DNA of 64,000 nucleotides from Epiperipatus broadwayi (lineage: Eukaryota; Onychophora; Udeonychophora; Euonychophora; Peripatidae): contig JAQFVV010006208.1 in NCBI GenBank assembly GCA_028023455.1, positions 11,304,984-11,368,983 of the forward strand, written 5' to 3'. Position 1 is the first letter of the stretch; every line of letters starts with the position of its first letter. A model generated the notes under the pieces. The model made no database searches. It saw nothing but the letters and a program-made list of their open reading frames with translations, and was not told where the DNA came from. Shown piece after piece: positions 32,735 through 44,275 of this stretch. A program made the position numbers and the translations under genes.

Positions 32735-34900
32735 TTTTTAAAAGTATTGTTTTTCGTAATAATTTTTGTCTCTCTAGTTTTGCATTAACATGTATCTTTC
32801 ATCTTACTAATCAATGATCACTTCCTGTGTTGAATTTATTACGGACATTACAATCTTGAAATATGTATTTTCCGTTTGTCAAAATATAATCCAATTCTGC
32901 TGTACCTTCATTTGGATGCTTTCATGTCCATTTCCTTTTAACATTTTTCTCAAAAAAAGAACTCATAATGTAAAGTTTTTCTTTTTCTGCAAACTCCACA
33001 AGTCTGTGTCCTCCCTCATTTCTATTACCATAACCAAATTTATCTACATCATGTTTATCTTTCATTTGTGTCCTCCCTTATTTCTATTACCATAACCAAA
33101 TTTATCTACATCATGTTTATCTTTCATTTGTGTCCTCCCTCATTTCTATTACCATAACCAAATTTATCTACATCATGTTTATCTTTCATTTGTGTCCTCC
33201 CTCATTTCTATTACCATAACCAAATTTATCTACATCATGTTTATCTTTCATTTGTGTCCTCCCTCATTTCTATTACCATAACCAAATTTATCTACATCAT
33301 GTTTATCTTTCATTTGTGTCTTCCCTCATTTCTATTACCACAACCAAATTTATCTACATCATGTTTATCTTTCATTTGTGTCCTCCCTCATTTCTATTAC
33401 CATAACCAAATTTATCTACATCATGTTTATCTTTCATTTGTATCCTCCCTCATTTCTATTACCATAACCAAATTTATCTACATCATGTTTATCTTTCATT
33501 TGTGTCCTCCCTCATTTCTATTACCATAACCAAATTTATCTACATCATGTTTATCTTTCATTTGTGTCCTCCCTCATTTCTATTACCATAACCAAATTTA
33601 TCTACATCATGTTTATCTTTCATTTGTGTCCTCCCTCATTTCTATTACCATAACCAAATTTATCTACATCATGTTTATCTTTCATTTGTGTCCTCCCTCA
33701 TTTCTATTACCATAACCAAATTTATCTACATCATGTTTATCTTTCATTTGTTTCCTCCCTCATTTCTATTACCATAACCAAATTTATCTACATCATGTTT
33801 ATCTTTCATTTGTGTCCTCCCTCATTTCTATTACCATAACCAAATTTATCTACATCATGTTTATCTTTCATTTGTGTCCTCCCTCATATCTATTACCATA
33901 ATCAAATTTATCTACATCATGTTTATCTTTCATTTGTGTCCTCCCTCATTTCTATTACCATAACCAAATTTATCTACATCATGTTTATCTTTCATTTGTG
34001 TCCTCCCTCATTTCTATTACCATAACCAAATTTATCTACATCATGTTTATCTTTCATTTGTGTCCTCTCTCATTTCTATTACCATAACCAAATTTATCTA
34101 CATCATGTTTATCTTTCATTTGTGTCCTCCCTCATTTCTATTACCATAACCAAATTTATCTACATCATGTTTATCTTTCATTTGTGTCCTCTCTCATTTC
34201 TATTACCATAACCAAATTTATCTACATCATGTTTATCTTTCATTTGTGTCCTCCCTCATTTCTATTACCATAACCAAATTTATCTACATCATGTTTATCT
34301 TTCATTTGTGTCCTCTCTAATTTCTATTACCATAACCAAATTTATCTACATCATGTTTATCTTTCATTTATTTATCAATTCTAGCATTAAAGTCTCCCAT
34401 AACCATTTTAAAATGTTTACTCTGATCAAAAGCTTTTTGTACATCCATATTAAAAGTAATGTCATGTTATATATGACTTATTTCTTTAATTAATATAAAA
34501 ATCTTCTACTACTTTATTACTATGAAAACTTGTTGGGGCATAAACCCAAGTTATTTGCATTTGTTATCTACTATTAAGTTGAATAACTAATCTTGCCACT
34601 CTGTCTAGCACTCCATCAACCTTCGCAATGTTGTTCTTTTACTTTTTATTTATAATGAATTTTTACTCTACTTGTATTTTCAATATGTTCTATTTAATAT
34701 TAGACAGTTCTTTCAATTCTTGACATCTTCCTTCACTTGGAAGTGATATGCAATTATAAGCACCTAAATAAAAAGTTATCTCAAATGCCATCTTGGATCT
34801 GCAATCAGGGGATCCTTAGCACCCTCCACCTTCCGCCACCTTGGCTGCTAAATTTACAGCCTCCTGGAAATAAGAGCCATGACTTCTTTTTGTCTGTTAT
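32735..34900 (-). mobile_element. RTE-like retrotransposon, 5' half (copy 2) with internal minisatellite
   Basis: On the minus strand it matches the leader and endonuclease of copy 1: a leader with GAGGGTGCTAAGGATCCCCTG, AGTGAAGGAAGATG, then MGDFNAR-like and SDH (about 32810) parts, ending where copy 1 reads about position 1170. The reverse transcriptase part is absent, so this copy is 3'-truncated; since TPRT usually truncates 5' ends, a later deletion or rearrangement is implied. Outside the array, similarity to copy 1 is high. The frame is broken. Confidence 0.85.
33006..34369 (-). repeat. 62-bp minisatellite, 22 units, inside the RTE endonuclease
   Basis: Units start every 62 bp from 33006 (GTGTCCTCCCTCATTTCTAT on the plus strand) to 34308, giving exactly 22 copies with only scattered single-base changes. 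On the RTE sense strand a unit reads MKDKHDV then KFGYGNRNE, the conserved segment after the MGDFNARIG motif. The unit length is not a multiple of three, so each copy shifts frame and no protein is preserved. The flanks on both sides are the normal continuation of the endonuclease. The near identity of units suggests recent expansion or homogenisation. Confidence 0.95.
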
Positions 34901-35439
34901 GATTGTATATATATTTATTTTCATTGACACACACATTCATTCTACTTATTAGGCAACTGAGAAGAAAGACTATAGTGTTTCTTGATCTTAAGCTCAGAGG
35001 TAAAAAAGAATAAACTCACCATATTGACTAATGTGTGTTAGTGAGAAGCCCATCCATGTTCATATACTATATAAATAATCATTTAGTTATAGCAGTTTCA
35101 ATGATAAGAACGTATGGAGTGGACATTAAGAATTTGACCTGCTCGGTTCCTTTAAGATCTCCAAGAGGAATCAAAGGGTCCCCTTTCAATTAACAGCAAA
35201 CTCCTTCATGCAGCTATATAGGATAATATTATTTGTTATTTATTATTTTAATATTTAGTGATTTGTTTTATTTTATTGTTGTATTATTTATCAAATTATG
35301 ATAAAATACAAAACAAATCGTAAAACTTTAATTAGGTAAAACTTTTATACTTTTATAAAATTACAAACAATTACAAACTATTTATATATAAAATAACATT
35401 GCAAAGCTATTTATTTTTGCCGGAATAGTTTTTATGGCA
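34901..35439. other. Unassigned, mixed composition
   Basis: It may include the far 5' leader of RTE copy 2 (about 34960-35220 is less AT-rich), but copy 1 gives no matching sequence to prove it. Confidence 0.35.
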
Positions 35440-36870
35440 TTTCAAATTGCTATGAATTTGATTTTTTACATTTAAGTGGTATGAATCACAATCGCCTGTG
35501 CAATTCCAACCTTGGAATCCTTGACCACCTAAATTGGAATTCCTGCTAGCATACTCTCTCTCTTAAACTTATTTTCACAACTGGAACATCATTAATTGGA
35601 ATAAAAATTTCTTTGCAGACTGTAAATTCATTCATGGTATAGAATTGGTTTAAAATGCCATATTTTGTACAGAGTTTATATAAGTTATTTTTAATTGACA
35701 TTATAATGGCAATAATATTCCAGTTATCAGATTTATCCCTACCTACATCTGGGATGTTTATCCAAATGGCATTCTCCTAAATTTGCAATTAGAAATTTAG
35801 TTTTTGATAGTTGTAATATTTTTTCAGCTTGCTTATTCAGATTATCTAGCAGAGTTCAAGCATCTTGGATCTTTTCACAGATTTCATCACATGTGAAAGA
35901 AGGATCTTCTTTGATCTGTTCGCTATTTTTAATACTGCCAGTATTTATTCCTTTGCTTGATCTTTGATTTGTCTAACACTCTAATTTCTAATTTTGTTCA
36001 GATCTTCACCAGTTATTAACTGCAAGTCTCCCACATTATTATTATTCTCTGCTACAATATCACAATTTTCTTCTGAGGCAATTCTCTGGACTTCAGCATC
36101 ACTATTGGATTGATCTTTTAATATCATCTCAGTGATTTCTGATAAAGTTTCAACTGGAAAGTATGCTTTCAAATCTATTCTAGATTTACAACCAAATATA
36201 GCCTCATAGGGACTGCAGTTTATTCCAGAATGATGGGCCCTATTTTTCATAAATTGAATGGATTTTAATACCTTCCAACCATTTGGTTATATTGTTTATT
36301 TCAAGACAGGTAGATAAATATTTTCAATTTCTTGATTTTCTCTTTTAGGTGAACCTTGAAATTATTTATGTCTCAGTTTTCCACGTAAGATTTTGAGTTG
36401 ATCCCACATTCTGCAGATATCTTCAATAATTCTGATCACAAGTTCTTGGCCATTTCACTTTGCAAGATGTATGATGCTCCAAATATTGCAAATATATCCA
36501 ATACATGGTAAGCAACTTCCTTGACATGTTTTATTTTTAAAGCCCTTAGTTGAACAAATTTAGCAAGATGGTCTTGATAAAACATTATAAATTTATAATC
36601 CACCCATCTGCTTGTGATTGCATGTCTATTAGATAAACTTGATATCTCAAATTGAATTGACTGCTTTTAATTGGTTTCACAATGAGCCCTGGTTTTCAAA
36701 TCTTACGTCTTATTGACAGGGTTCACAAAAATTTAAATACAGCATAACAATTTTTATGGTAAGGTTCTTATACTTTGCCTTAAGCTCTTTCATCATCCTG
36801 TTTCATCCAGCATGATCTATTGAAATATGGACATCATAAATTAATTGAAAATTCTCTTCCAAAAAAGTGT
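35440..36870 (-). pseudogene. KRBA2-like / Ginger-type integrase transposase, decayed
   Basis: Reading the minus strand from high to low coordinates: an H2C2 zinc-binding part (HISIDHAG, about 36820, then FCEPCQ, about 36715), the start of the DDE catalytic core (YLIDMQSQADG, then YKFIMFYQDHLAKFV and EVAYHVLDIFAIFGAS, about 36640-36480), the conserved MKNRAHHSGINCSPYEAIFGC (36250-36187), an acidic linker, and a C-terminal part with NIPDVGRDKSDNWNII and NEFTVCKEIF followed by GGQGFQGWNCTGDC (about 35760-35480). Such proteins integrate or transpose DNA. Several stops and frameshifts, for example TGA in the HAG region and after ADG, show it is dead. The longest intact frame is 35981-36250. Flanking ends were not found. 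Confidence 0.8.
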
Positions 36871-37289
36871 AATATATAATTTTTTTAAACTGATCTGATA
36901 AGATTTGTTAACACTTCCAATGTTTACAATATCATATCTCAATAAACAATGGTATTCCGCAGGTGATTTGCTGGAAAGTTTCTTTGTGTTTTCTTTAACT
37001 TTAAGCAAAAATGAATAGTACTTTTCTTTTATAAATAACTGATTTTATTTTAAATTTCAAATTACTTATGTGATCATTAAATCGTTTCGTCATTTTGTCT
37101 AAACCCTCCATTATGCTTATGGGCAATGTAAAATTAATGAAAACATAAAAAACAATGTCCAGCCTCACATAAATAGAAAACAATCTCTTCCAATAACATA
37201 GTAATCATCACTAAGTCAATAGTTAGCAAGAACACAACAATGGTATGACTCCTTTCATCTGGAATATGGAGAAGCTGCCAATCTAATGT
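36871..37289. other. AT-rich sequence, nothing recognised
   Basis: It may hold the degraded N-terminal part of the integrase element; no motif is visible. Confidence 0.35.
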
Positions 37290-37741
37290 ATTGAAATTTA
37301 TTAAATTTAATGTTTGTTTGTTTTTTTATTAAGAAAAAAGACTGTTGAGTATGGGCATTTACAACATTAGATACATTGGTTCATGTTATTGTAGAGTTCA
37401 AAAAATTTCTACAAATATTATTCTTAGAAAACTCATTTACTTTGCATTTCTGGTTTCGATAGAGTGCCTCTATTTCATTTTACAGGACAACTTCTTAGAG
37501 GACACTTAGACTAACATTTCATCTGCTTCATTGTAGAACATTGTCTGTAGATTAATAACTTCATCCTCTGTGGATTGTCCAAGCTCGTCCACAATTTCAC
37601 TATTGTGTTGCACTGATTGTTAGTGACTTTCAATTGCTATATTCTTTAGATTGAATTTAATGTTGATTGCAAATCTAATGGCATTTTTACATTTACTGTT
37701 GACAGTTGGAAACTTAACATTATTGAAATTTATTAAATTTA
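37290..37741. repeat. 412-bp segment between exact 20-bp direct repeats
   Basis: ATTGAAATTTATTAAATTTA occurs at 37290-37309 and 37722-37741. The segment between is less AT-rich in part and on the minus strand has an open stretch with an acidic peptide (EIVDELGQSTEDEVINLQ). It could be an insertion with a long target-site duplication or a piece of the neighbouring integrase element. Confidence 0.5.
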
Positions 37742-38875
37742 CCATTGATAGTCAAGAATTAAACTACTGGTTTATGTGATAATTTTTACAAATTAATCAA
37801 TTTGACCAACTAGTTCATTATTATTAATAATAACAACCAGTAATTATGAATACAAATCAATTACTCACTTCAACCATAACATATGCATGTTGCAAAAGAG
37901 TATTCTATTTTTTTATTAATTATTTTTGTTGTCGTCTTAATATGTATATGTAATTTTTAAATTAAAATGAATTATACATACATGAACATACTACACATAC
38001 ATACATACACACTCTATGTTAAACAGCTTGAATACATTTTATAACAGTCAGTACTATCCATAAATTTGTATTATTTGAGGGAAACCTTACAAGCAAATTC
38101 CATAAACCCAGTGGTCTCACTGTAATATTAGCTTGAAATTGGAACATTCTATAACAAGAACTCTTGATATTAATTTTAAAATATTTTAATGTCTCTAAAT
38201 ACATAGTCATAAAATACACATGGGCTACATCAAATTTACAGAGCATACACAAAGTATCTGCATTTTTGTATATTATGTGCAATATAAAGAATATCCTGTC
38301 CAGTTTATACAGCAATCAAATGATAGTTTTGACAGGTAATGATTCTTGGATCAAGCTTATTATCATGGAGGACTTCAATACAGTATAATCTTCTGAGCAA
38401 CTAACCACTTAATTATATTGTAAATAATAAAATATTAAACTGATTTGTAGGGCATATGTGGACATAGGGAAGTTAGCCAAATAATATTTAGTTTGAAGAT
38501 ATATGTCAGCATTAATAATGATGCCCTGTTCAGAACTAAATATTTCTGAAACAATTCTCAGTTAATAAAGTAAAAAAAAAAGGAGTTATTGCATTTACCC
38601 TGCCATTAGATGCTCAAACATCACATGATTTTCCAAGAAATTAGCTATAAATTTTTTTCTATGAAATATTATTAATTATTTTCCAAAAATCACCCCCCCC
38701 CCCGATTTCATCCTACATTCATCGTCCATCTTTTTGCCCTTTGCTTTAAAACTCATAGTTATTTTCTTTTTTTTTATTCTGCTATTTCTTTCACAATCAT
38801 CCTAAGCTGATCCTTGAAATAGTTTTTTATCTTTAAATATCCTACTGAAAGCAGTTAACACATAAACCAGACCAG
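37742..38875. other. AT-rich sequence with a C homopolymer
   Basis: A run of about 12 C at 38693-38704; CATA-type simple repeats near 37995-38010. Short overlapping frames on both strands look like chance. Confidence 0.45.
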
Positions 38876-38930
38876 TATTAATAACAGTCAACAATCTCAA
38901 TGTGTTGTCAAGGCAACCTCCATTTATCCT
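38876..38930 (+). repeat. Fragment of the GTCAAGGCAACCT repeat
   Basis: TAACAGTCAACAATCTCAAT then TGTTGTCAAGGCAACCTCC, as in the 22760-23215 copies. Confidence 0.65.
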
Positions 38931-39329
38931 GTATACCATATATAATTTCTCTTTATAATTTTTTGAAATAAAGAATCTTTTGTATGCTTACACTTTCAAT
39001 TTTTTGTATATTAATTAACTCTGTTCTTCTGATTTATCTTTTCCATTCTTCTATAAGTTCACATTTTCAGTCTTTTTCTAATTTACAATACTTTAGCTCA
39101 GTGACTAGTCTGTGTTGTTAAAATAAACTCTACGCTTCTTATAAATATAAATAAATTTTTAAGTTATTATATAATTTACTCTTCAAACTTCAATCTCTAT
39201 ATTAGAAAGTATTAGCAATTATTAATTGTGCTTCAAAATATTTTCAGAATATGCTATTCTATTCTTTCATATATAAATACAAAATAGTAAAATTATCAAA
39301 TCACCCTTTTCTTTATTTTGCTGTAATAT
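38931..39329. other. AT-rich sequence, nothing recognised
   Basis: No feature supported. Confidence 0.4.
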
Positions 39330-40012
39330 CTTATATAAATACAATTTATCCAAAACACTTCAAACATTTTTTACAAAAACCTTTTATTAGTATATATATA
39401 CATACACCTACATTTTGACTGTCCTGCAGTCTTCTTCAGAGCCAATTTACTTTAATCTCTTAAATATAGGGGATTTGAACTCAGACTTTCAAACCCCTTC
39501 ACTATCTACACAATCTCATACTACTGATACCCATGACCACACACATGCAGAAAAAATAAATAATCATCAATATAAGTATTTTGTGCTAAACCAGTGCTCA
39601 TCAGTTGGTCCAGACTATCATCTGCCATACATATATGTAATCAGTGCTCAGCTTATATTAAGATAGCAAATCCTTACACTTTAATGGACAGGCTTCAACC
39701 CATTCCAACCTCCAACTCTTCATCCATCCATACCAATTGAAAATCTGATGATAGAATCCCCAAATTCCATGCTGATGCCAATATTGTTCATCTCTTAAGA
39801 GATTTGCAAAACCCTTTATTTGTACGTATATACATACACCTACATTTTGACTGTCCTGCAATCCCCTTCAGAGCCAATTTACTTAAATTTTTTTAAATTG
39901 GTTCTGAAGAATTGCAGGACAGTCAAAACGTATGTGTATGTATATATGTACAAATAAAAGGTTTTTCTAAAAAGTGTTCGAAGTAGTTTGGATAAATTGT
40001 ATTTATATAAGA
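39330..40012. mobile_element. Foldback element (family H) carrying a nested family F insertion
   Basis: Outer ends CTTATATAAATAC and GTATTTATATAAG are inverted. The left arm (CATACACCTACATTTTGACTG, then TCCTGCAG) occurs twice in direct orientation, at about 39400-39450 and 39832-39885, with the family F piece between; the right arm (39905-40010) is the inverse. Each arm has a motif CUGAAGA..GACUG-CAGGA-CAGUC, hammerhead-like but with an extra base before stem II and an A in place of the conserved G12. Confidence 0.75.
39455..39798 (-). mobile_element. Family F element, left arm and middle, nested
   Basis: It starts ATAGGGGATTTGAACTCAGA and runs to the middle part TGATGCCAATATTG. The direct repeat ATCTCTTAA (39455-39463, 39790-39798) may be its 9-bp duplication. 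Minus-strand hammerhead-like motif at 39565-39610: CUGAUGA intact, stem II altered, the G of GAAA changed to A. Confidence 0.72.
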
Positions 40013-41825
40013 GTAAAGTTAGTGTGTATATACATGCATATGTATGTGCTTAATCTAATAATTAAATGGCAATTAAAAGCAAACAAATAAAATTCATTTC
40101 AGTAATTTCTCATGACACATGAATGCCTTACTTTGCCAACTCTTTTTTTTTTTGTAAGGTTATACTTAAAGTAAAATATTAAAATAACAAACTATAAAAA
40201 TGTATATTAAAAAAATTGAAAACAAATGTTCATCAGTCTATCAAGTCAATCTTAGACTAGTAGTATTTTTTTATGTATGTGCGTGTGCTTTTTTATTACC
40301 TCCCAGTCATTTTTGTTCGCATTCAAATTTGACATATATGGAAGAGGAACGCGGACAAAATTGAGAATAGGAGTTAATAATAAATCCTAGAACTAATGTT
40401 TCGGCCTAATTAATGTTCATTTCAGCTTCAGATTCCACATCTCTGGGGTCAGGAAAAAAACTGATACAAGTCCAAAACAAAGTAAATTAAGTTTTTATAA
40501 AACCTCCACCAACCGACTTCCTTTCCACCAACAATCTCTAGTCTAGCTGTCAATTTATAAGATGAATTATTTTCTTAAAAAATTTGCTTTAACACTAATT
40601 TAAATAATGGATTTTCTTTCCTTTAAAAAAAAAAAGAAAAGCAGTAAGAAGTTAGAATTTAAATAAATAAAACCAAATAATTGAAACTTAAAAGTTAAAA
40701 CAAGACGCAGTACTAAAAGACTGCAAAATTTAATAATTTAGCTACATTAATCAAGCCTAAATTTTTTTAAAAAAAAATTAACACCATGAATACAAACAAT
40801 AATTATCAAATAAAATAAGTACTAGACATTCATTCATAAGAGGAAACTAATGACAACTCATTTCCTTCAACAAACAACGGCTGATATAGAGAAGAAAAGA
40901 TAAAGTTCTTTTTTTTTATTTAAAAAAAACAATATAAATTGGTAATTAATTATTAATTCAAAGACTTTAAAAGATAGTCTAGTCGCAAAAGAATTTTTTA
41001 ATACCAGCAGATATATGAAAGCTAGAACAACTATTTGCAATTACAATAAAATAAATCACAGAATAAAAAATACGAAATAACATAGGAAGAATCCTTTTAC
41101 CTCTATTTTTGAAAAAAAAAAAGAGTCATTCATTGGAACAGAGATTATCCAATAATGAATAATATTATTCATTACAGGAATCTTTAATTCTCAAATTCAT
41201 TATTTTGCAACTGCTCTAAATCACATAAGACAAAAATTTTGACATTTTATACCTAGCCTAGATTCAAGCCCAAGTCATAAAACTGGCATATGGATTATCT
41301 ACTATGAGATCTATGTATGTACAAGTTTTATATAGTAGTATGAGGTTTCCATAAATTAATGTTTTTATTATTAAATGTATGCAGAGAAAAAAAATACCTA
41401 AAACAATGCTCCATGATTACAAGAGACGGATATTAACGATGGTTGAATACTATATGCTACGTTTTGGTTCTAAAATGCAATTTTTTGAATAAAATAGATA
41501 CTAAAGATTACAAATAATTATAAGTGGCAATGATTAAAAAAAAAAAACGTAGTTTTTTTGAATAGTTAAATGATTCGTGAATTGGATAATTTATCATAAT
41601 GGGAGATTTTTATCATCAGAATAATAAATGAAACTAATTTAAAAGAAGCCAATCACACATGGTAATGAAGATATAGAATAATAGAATAGTGTAAGTCAAG
41701 TAGTTCTACAAAAGCGAAGTCACTCTGTATAGAGCAGATTTTACAACATGGAAGACATCAAGAGATAAATATTGATATAAAAATATGTGATGGCATACTC
41801 CTGTATTCTTAAATATTACAGTCAA
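40013..41825. other. AT-rich sequence, nothing firmly recognised
   Basis: A short stretch at 40397-40445 (minus sense CUGAAGC....GGCCGAAACAUUAG) recalls the hammerhead-like motifs but lacks the box. No coding similarity. Confidence 0.45.
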
Positions 41826-41930
41826 GCGTTGGTGGTCGAGAGGTCAGCACAGCTGCCTTACAAACAGTTGTCCCGGGTTAGCGAGTTCGCTTCCCGGCCG
41901 ATGCTATGACACATGGAAAAAAAATATTAC
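41826..41930 (+). mobile_element. tRNA-derived SINE, plus strand
   Basis: GCGTTGGTGGTCGAGAGGTC, AGCTGCCTTACAAACAG, GAGTTCGCTTCCCGGCCG, GATGCTATGACACAT and A-rich tail. It is the best-preserved of the SINE copies at its 3' end. Confidence 0.82.
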
Positions 41931-42855
41931 AAAGAAAAATTAATTATTGCTATATTTTTAAAAAAATGAATAACAATTATAAATTTAAAAAAAGACTGAG
42001 ATTTTAAATATGATATAAAAATGCCTATTGTAAAGAACTTATTTATATTGATTTTCAAAGCTCTATAATCCAAAGTCAATGTTTATGATCTTCCTTATAT
42101 CAGAGTGTTTTTACAACTTATATTATCTTTATTGTTTTATGATGGAAGAAATTAGAGTTCAAACACAAACTGAAATATTAATAATCCTATCACCATTTAT
42201 TGACATATGCACAAAAAAACTTCAATTTGTGTGTGTGTGTGTACAATCTCCTTTATCAAAAATATCTTCCATTACGACCTGGTTATTTCTATTCCTTTAA
42301 AAGAGATAGAAACTTCAGAACACTTTATGTTTAAATCTCAAAAATTATTCATTTTCCATAAAATATATAATCATGCAAAACTTGTACTGTCACGTAAATA
42401 TGGAAAGGTAAGTATAATACAACTTGACTCAAGAGTTCTAAGCTAGCTTTCAGCAGGTTGCTTCCAGAAGCATAGTGCTAAAACAGTGTCATTTAAAATA
42501 TGTATATATAGTGAAGAAGGTCAATATACAAAATTTCATGCCCTGCCCCTGGTTTATAACTCAGTGTATTACAGGGAATCTCATGCTAATAGATCAAAGA
42601 GAGTCACCCAGCACAAAGATTTATATAAGGAAGTGAAATCAAGTAATGAATATATATCGATCTTTTTTGATCATGAGCAGGTAGGTTATGGAACATATCT
42701 TTTCCCTCTCTAATGTTAAAACAATATGTGCAGAGAGAGTTAATAGGAAAAGAAAATTTAAAGAATTGTGGGAAGCAGTTAGTTTTAGCAATATAACAAA
42801 AACTAACTTAATGCTGTTGAGTCTTATTGTATTATATTTATCTTTTTATATATAG
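41931..42855. other. Unassigned stretch with overlapping short frames
   Basis: Frames at 42079-42300, 42207-42446 and 42486-42713 on the plus strand together cover 630 bp and are less AT-driven than most. The last (75 residues) contains SVYYRESHANRSKRVTQHKD. I do not recognise a family; it may be a decayed transposon protein or chance. Confidence 0.3.
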
Positions 42856-43200
42856 GGTATATGAGCACAGACTTTCACATGACCCACCACTCTCCACACT
42901 ATCTCATAACACTGATATACTTGAACACATATATGTTGAAAAGATAAATAATCACCAATATATGTATTTCATGCTAAAACAGTAATCATCAGTTGGTCCA
43001 GATTACCATCTCTACACATATATGCTATAAGTGCTCAGATATATATTAAGATAGCCAATCCTCATACTTTAATGGACAGGCTTCAATCTACTCCACACTC
43101 CAACTCTTCAACTATCCATCCAATTGAAAATCTGATGATGGAATGCTCAAAGGCCATCCTAAGGCCGAGATTCTTGTCACACCCATGTTGGCCTAAAGTC
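42856..43200 (-). mobile_element. Family F element, left arm and middle
   Basis: It begins TATATAGGGTATATGAGCAC and continues to AAGGCCGAGATTCTTGTCAC and ACCCATGTTGGCCTAAAGTC. The right arm is absent. The minus-strand motif at 42953-42999 has CUGAUGA, GAAA, stem III AUAC/AUAU and ACCAA/UUGGU; stem II (UUACU/AGCAU) is partly mispaired. Confidence 0.75.
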
Positions 43201-43777
43201 ACTAACTTGATATTTAAGTAAAAATATTTATATGATTGATAATATTTTAAAATTTCAGCCACAACTCATAATACAGATAACAAAATAAATGTAATATATA
43301 CACTTATTCATTGTTGGCATTTATTATTATATAAAATAGCCATAGCCTGAAAAGTAGGCATCAAAGTACGAGAGATACTAAAGATTAAAATCTTAAAAAA
43401 AGAAAATATCTACAGCTATATTAACATTTATAATTCAGAAACTAGCAGAATCTTAGTATCAAATAGTGTTGAAGCTTGTATTTGAACTTTCTGAACGTAT
43501 CCTATCTCTACAAATAGTATTGTTATACATTTTTAAAAGGTTACTTTAGCTGCAGTGATTACATTTCCAAAACAAATACTGTTTATAATATACAGTGAAG
43601 TCTGGAGCAATGAAAACTTATAGAGTGAAAAATATGGTATAAAGTAGACTTTTTCTCAATAAATTAACATGTATATAATAAATAATATATAATTCTGCTT
43701 TTAAATGCAATCAGCCTGTCAGTGTTAAATTAGTCCTTGGCCTGGCAGTTTGTTCTAGGTTAAGTGCTTTTTCTAAT
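43201..43777. other. AT-rich sequence, nothing recognised
   Basis: No feature supported. Confidence 0.4.
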
Positions 43778-44010
43778 TATGTTACTTATATCAAATGACC
43801 ACCACTTCTTATGCTTGTGTATAACTGTTTTAAAACAGGCAAAACTCACTTTAGGTATTGCCACACACAGCAAGCTAGAGTAATCAATGGATGCCAGAAG
43901 GCTTGTACATAAAATCCCCATCTAGTGCCTACCAATATCCCCAGACTAGTTTCTGGCTTGTGGTCTTCATGAGTGAGGAGCCTTGGATCTGAGAGCACTG
44001 CACCAAGGCT

Positions 44011-44050
44011 CCTCACTGATGAAGGCCACAAGCCAGAAACTAGTCTGGGG
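44011..44050 (+). ncRNA. Type I hammerhead ribozyme motif, family A, intact core
   Basis: CCUCA (44011-44015), CUGAUGA (44016-44022), stem II AGGC-CACAA-GCCA with three G-C pairs, GAAAC (44036-44040), UA loop, GUC ending 44045, UGGGG (44046-44050). Stem III is A-U plus C-G. Predicted cleavage after 44045. Confidence 0.82.
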
Positions 44051-44110
44051 ATATTGGATGAGTAGGCACTAGATGGGGACCTTAGGTTCAGTGCTCTCAG
44101 ATCCAAGGCT

Positions 44111-44150
44111 CCTCACTGGTGAAGGCCACAAGCCAGAAACTAGTCTGGGG
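44111..44150 (+). ncRNA. Hammerhead copy with mutated box
   Basis: It is identical in layout to 44011-44050, but the invariant A of CUGANGA is G (CUGGUGA), a change expected to abolish catalysis. The 100-bp spacing shows a tandem partial duplication inside the arm. Confidence 0.75.
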
Positions 44151-44275
44151 ATATTGGACGAGTAGGCACTAAATGGGGATTTTATGCAACAAGCCTTCTG
44201 GCATCTATTGATTACTCTAGCTTGCTGTGTGTGGCAATACGCATAGTTAGTTTTGCCTGTTTTATGTTACTTATA

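Larger units (their letters stand above)
43778..44275. mobile_element. Family A element, foldback with three ribozyme blocks, 13-bp duplication
   Basis: Exact direct repeat TATGTTACTTATA (43778-43790, 44263-44275). The left arm (GCCACACACAGCAAGCTAGA) and right arm (TAGCTTGCTGTGTGTGGC) are inverted, a terminal variant of family A. The left ribozyme (minus, about 43939-43978) has CUCAUGA instead of CUGAUGA. The right side has two blocks 100 bp apart in tandem: 44011-44050 intact and 44111-44150 with CUGGUGA. Confidence 0.87.

Noticed and set aside
33006-34369. CRISPR array
   Set aside because: Units are contiguous with no spacers, and the window is eukaryotic.
33254-34493. Plus-strand frames of 61-93 codons with repeated SLISITITKFIYIMFIF peptide
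   Set aside because: They are read from the antisense strand of the 62-bp minisatellite; the repetition is purely a result of the tandem DNA.
42486-42713. Small host gene
   Set aside because: No recognised domain, no splice context and no second line of evidence; left as unassigned.
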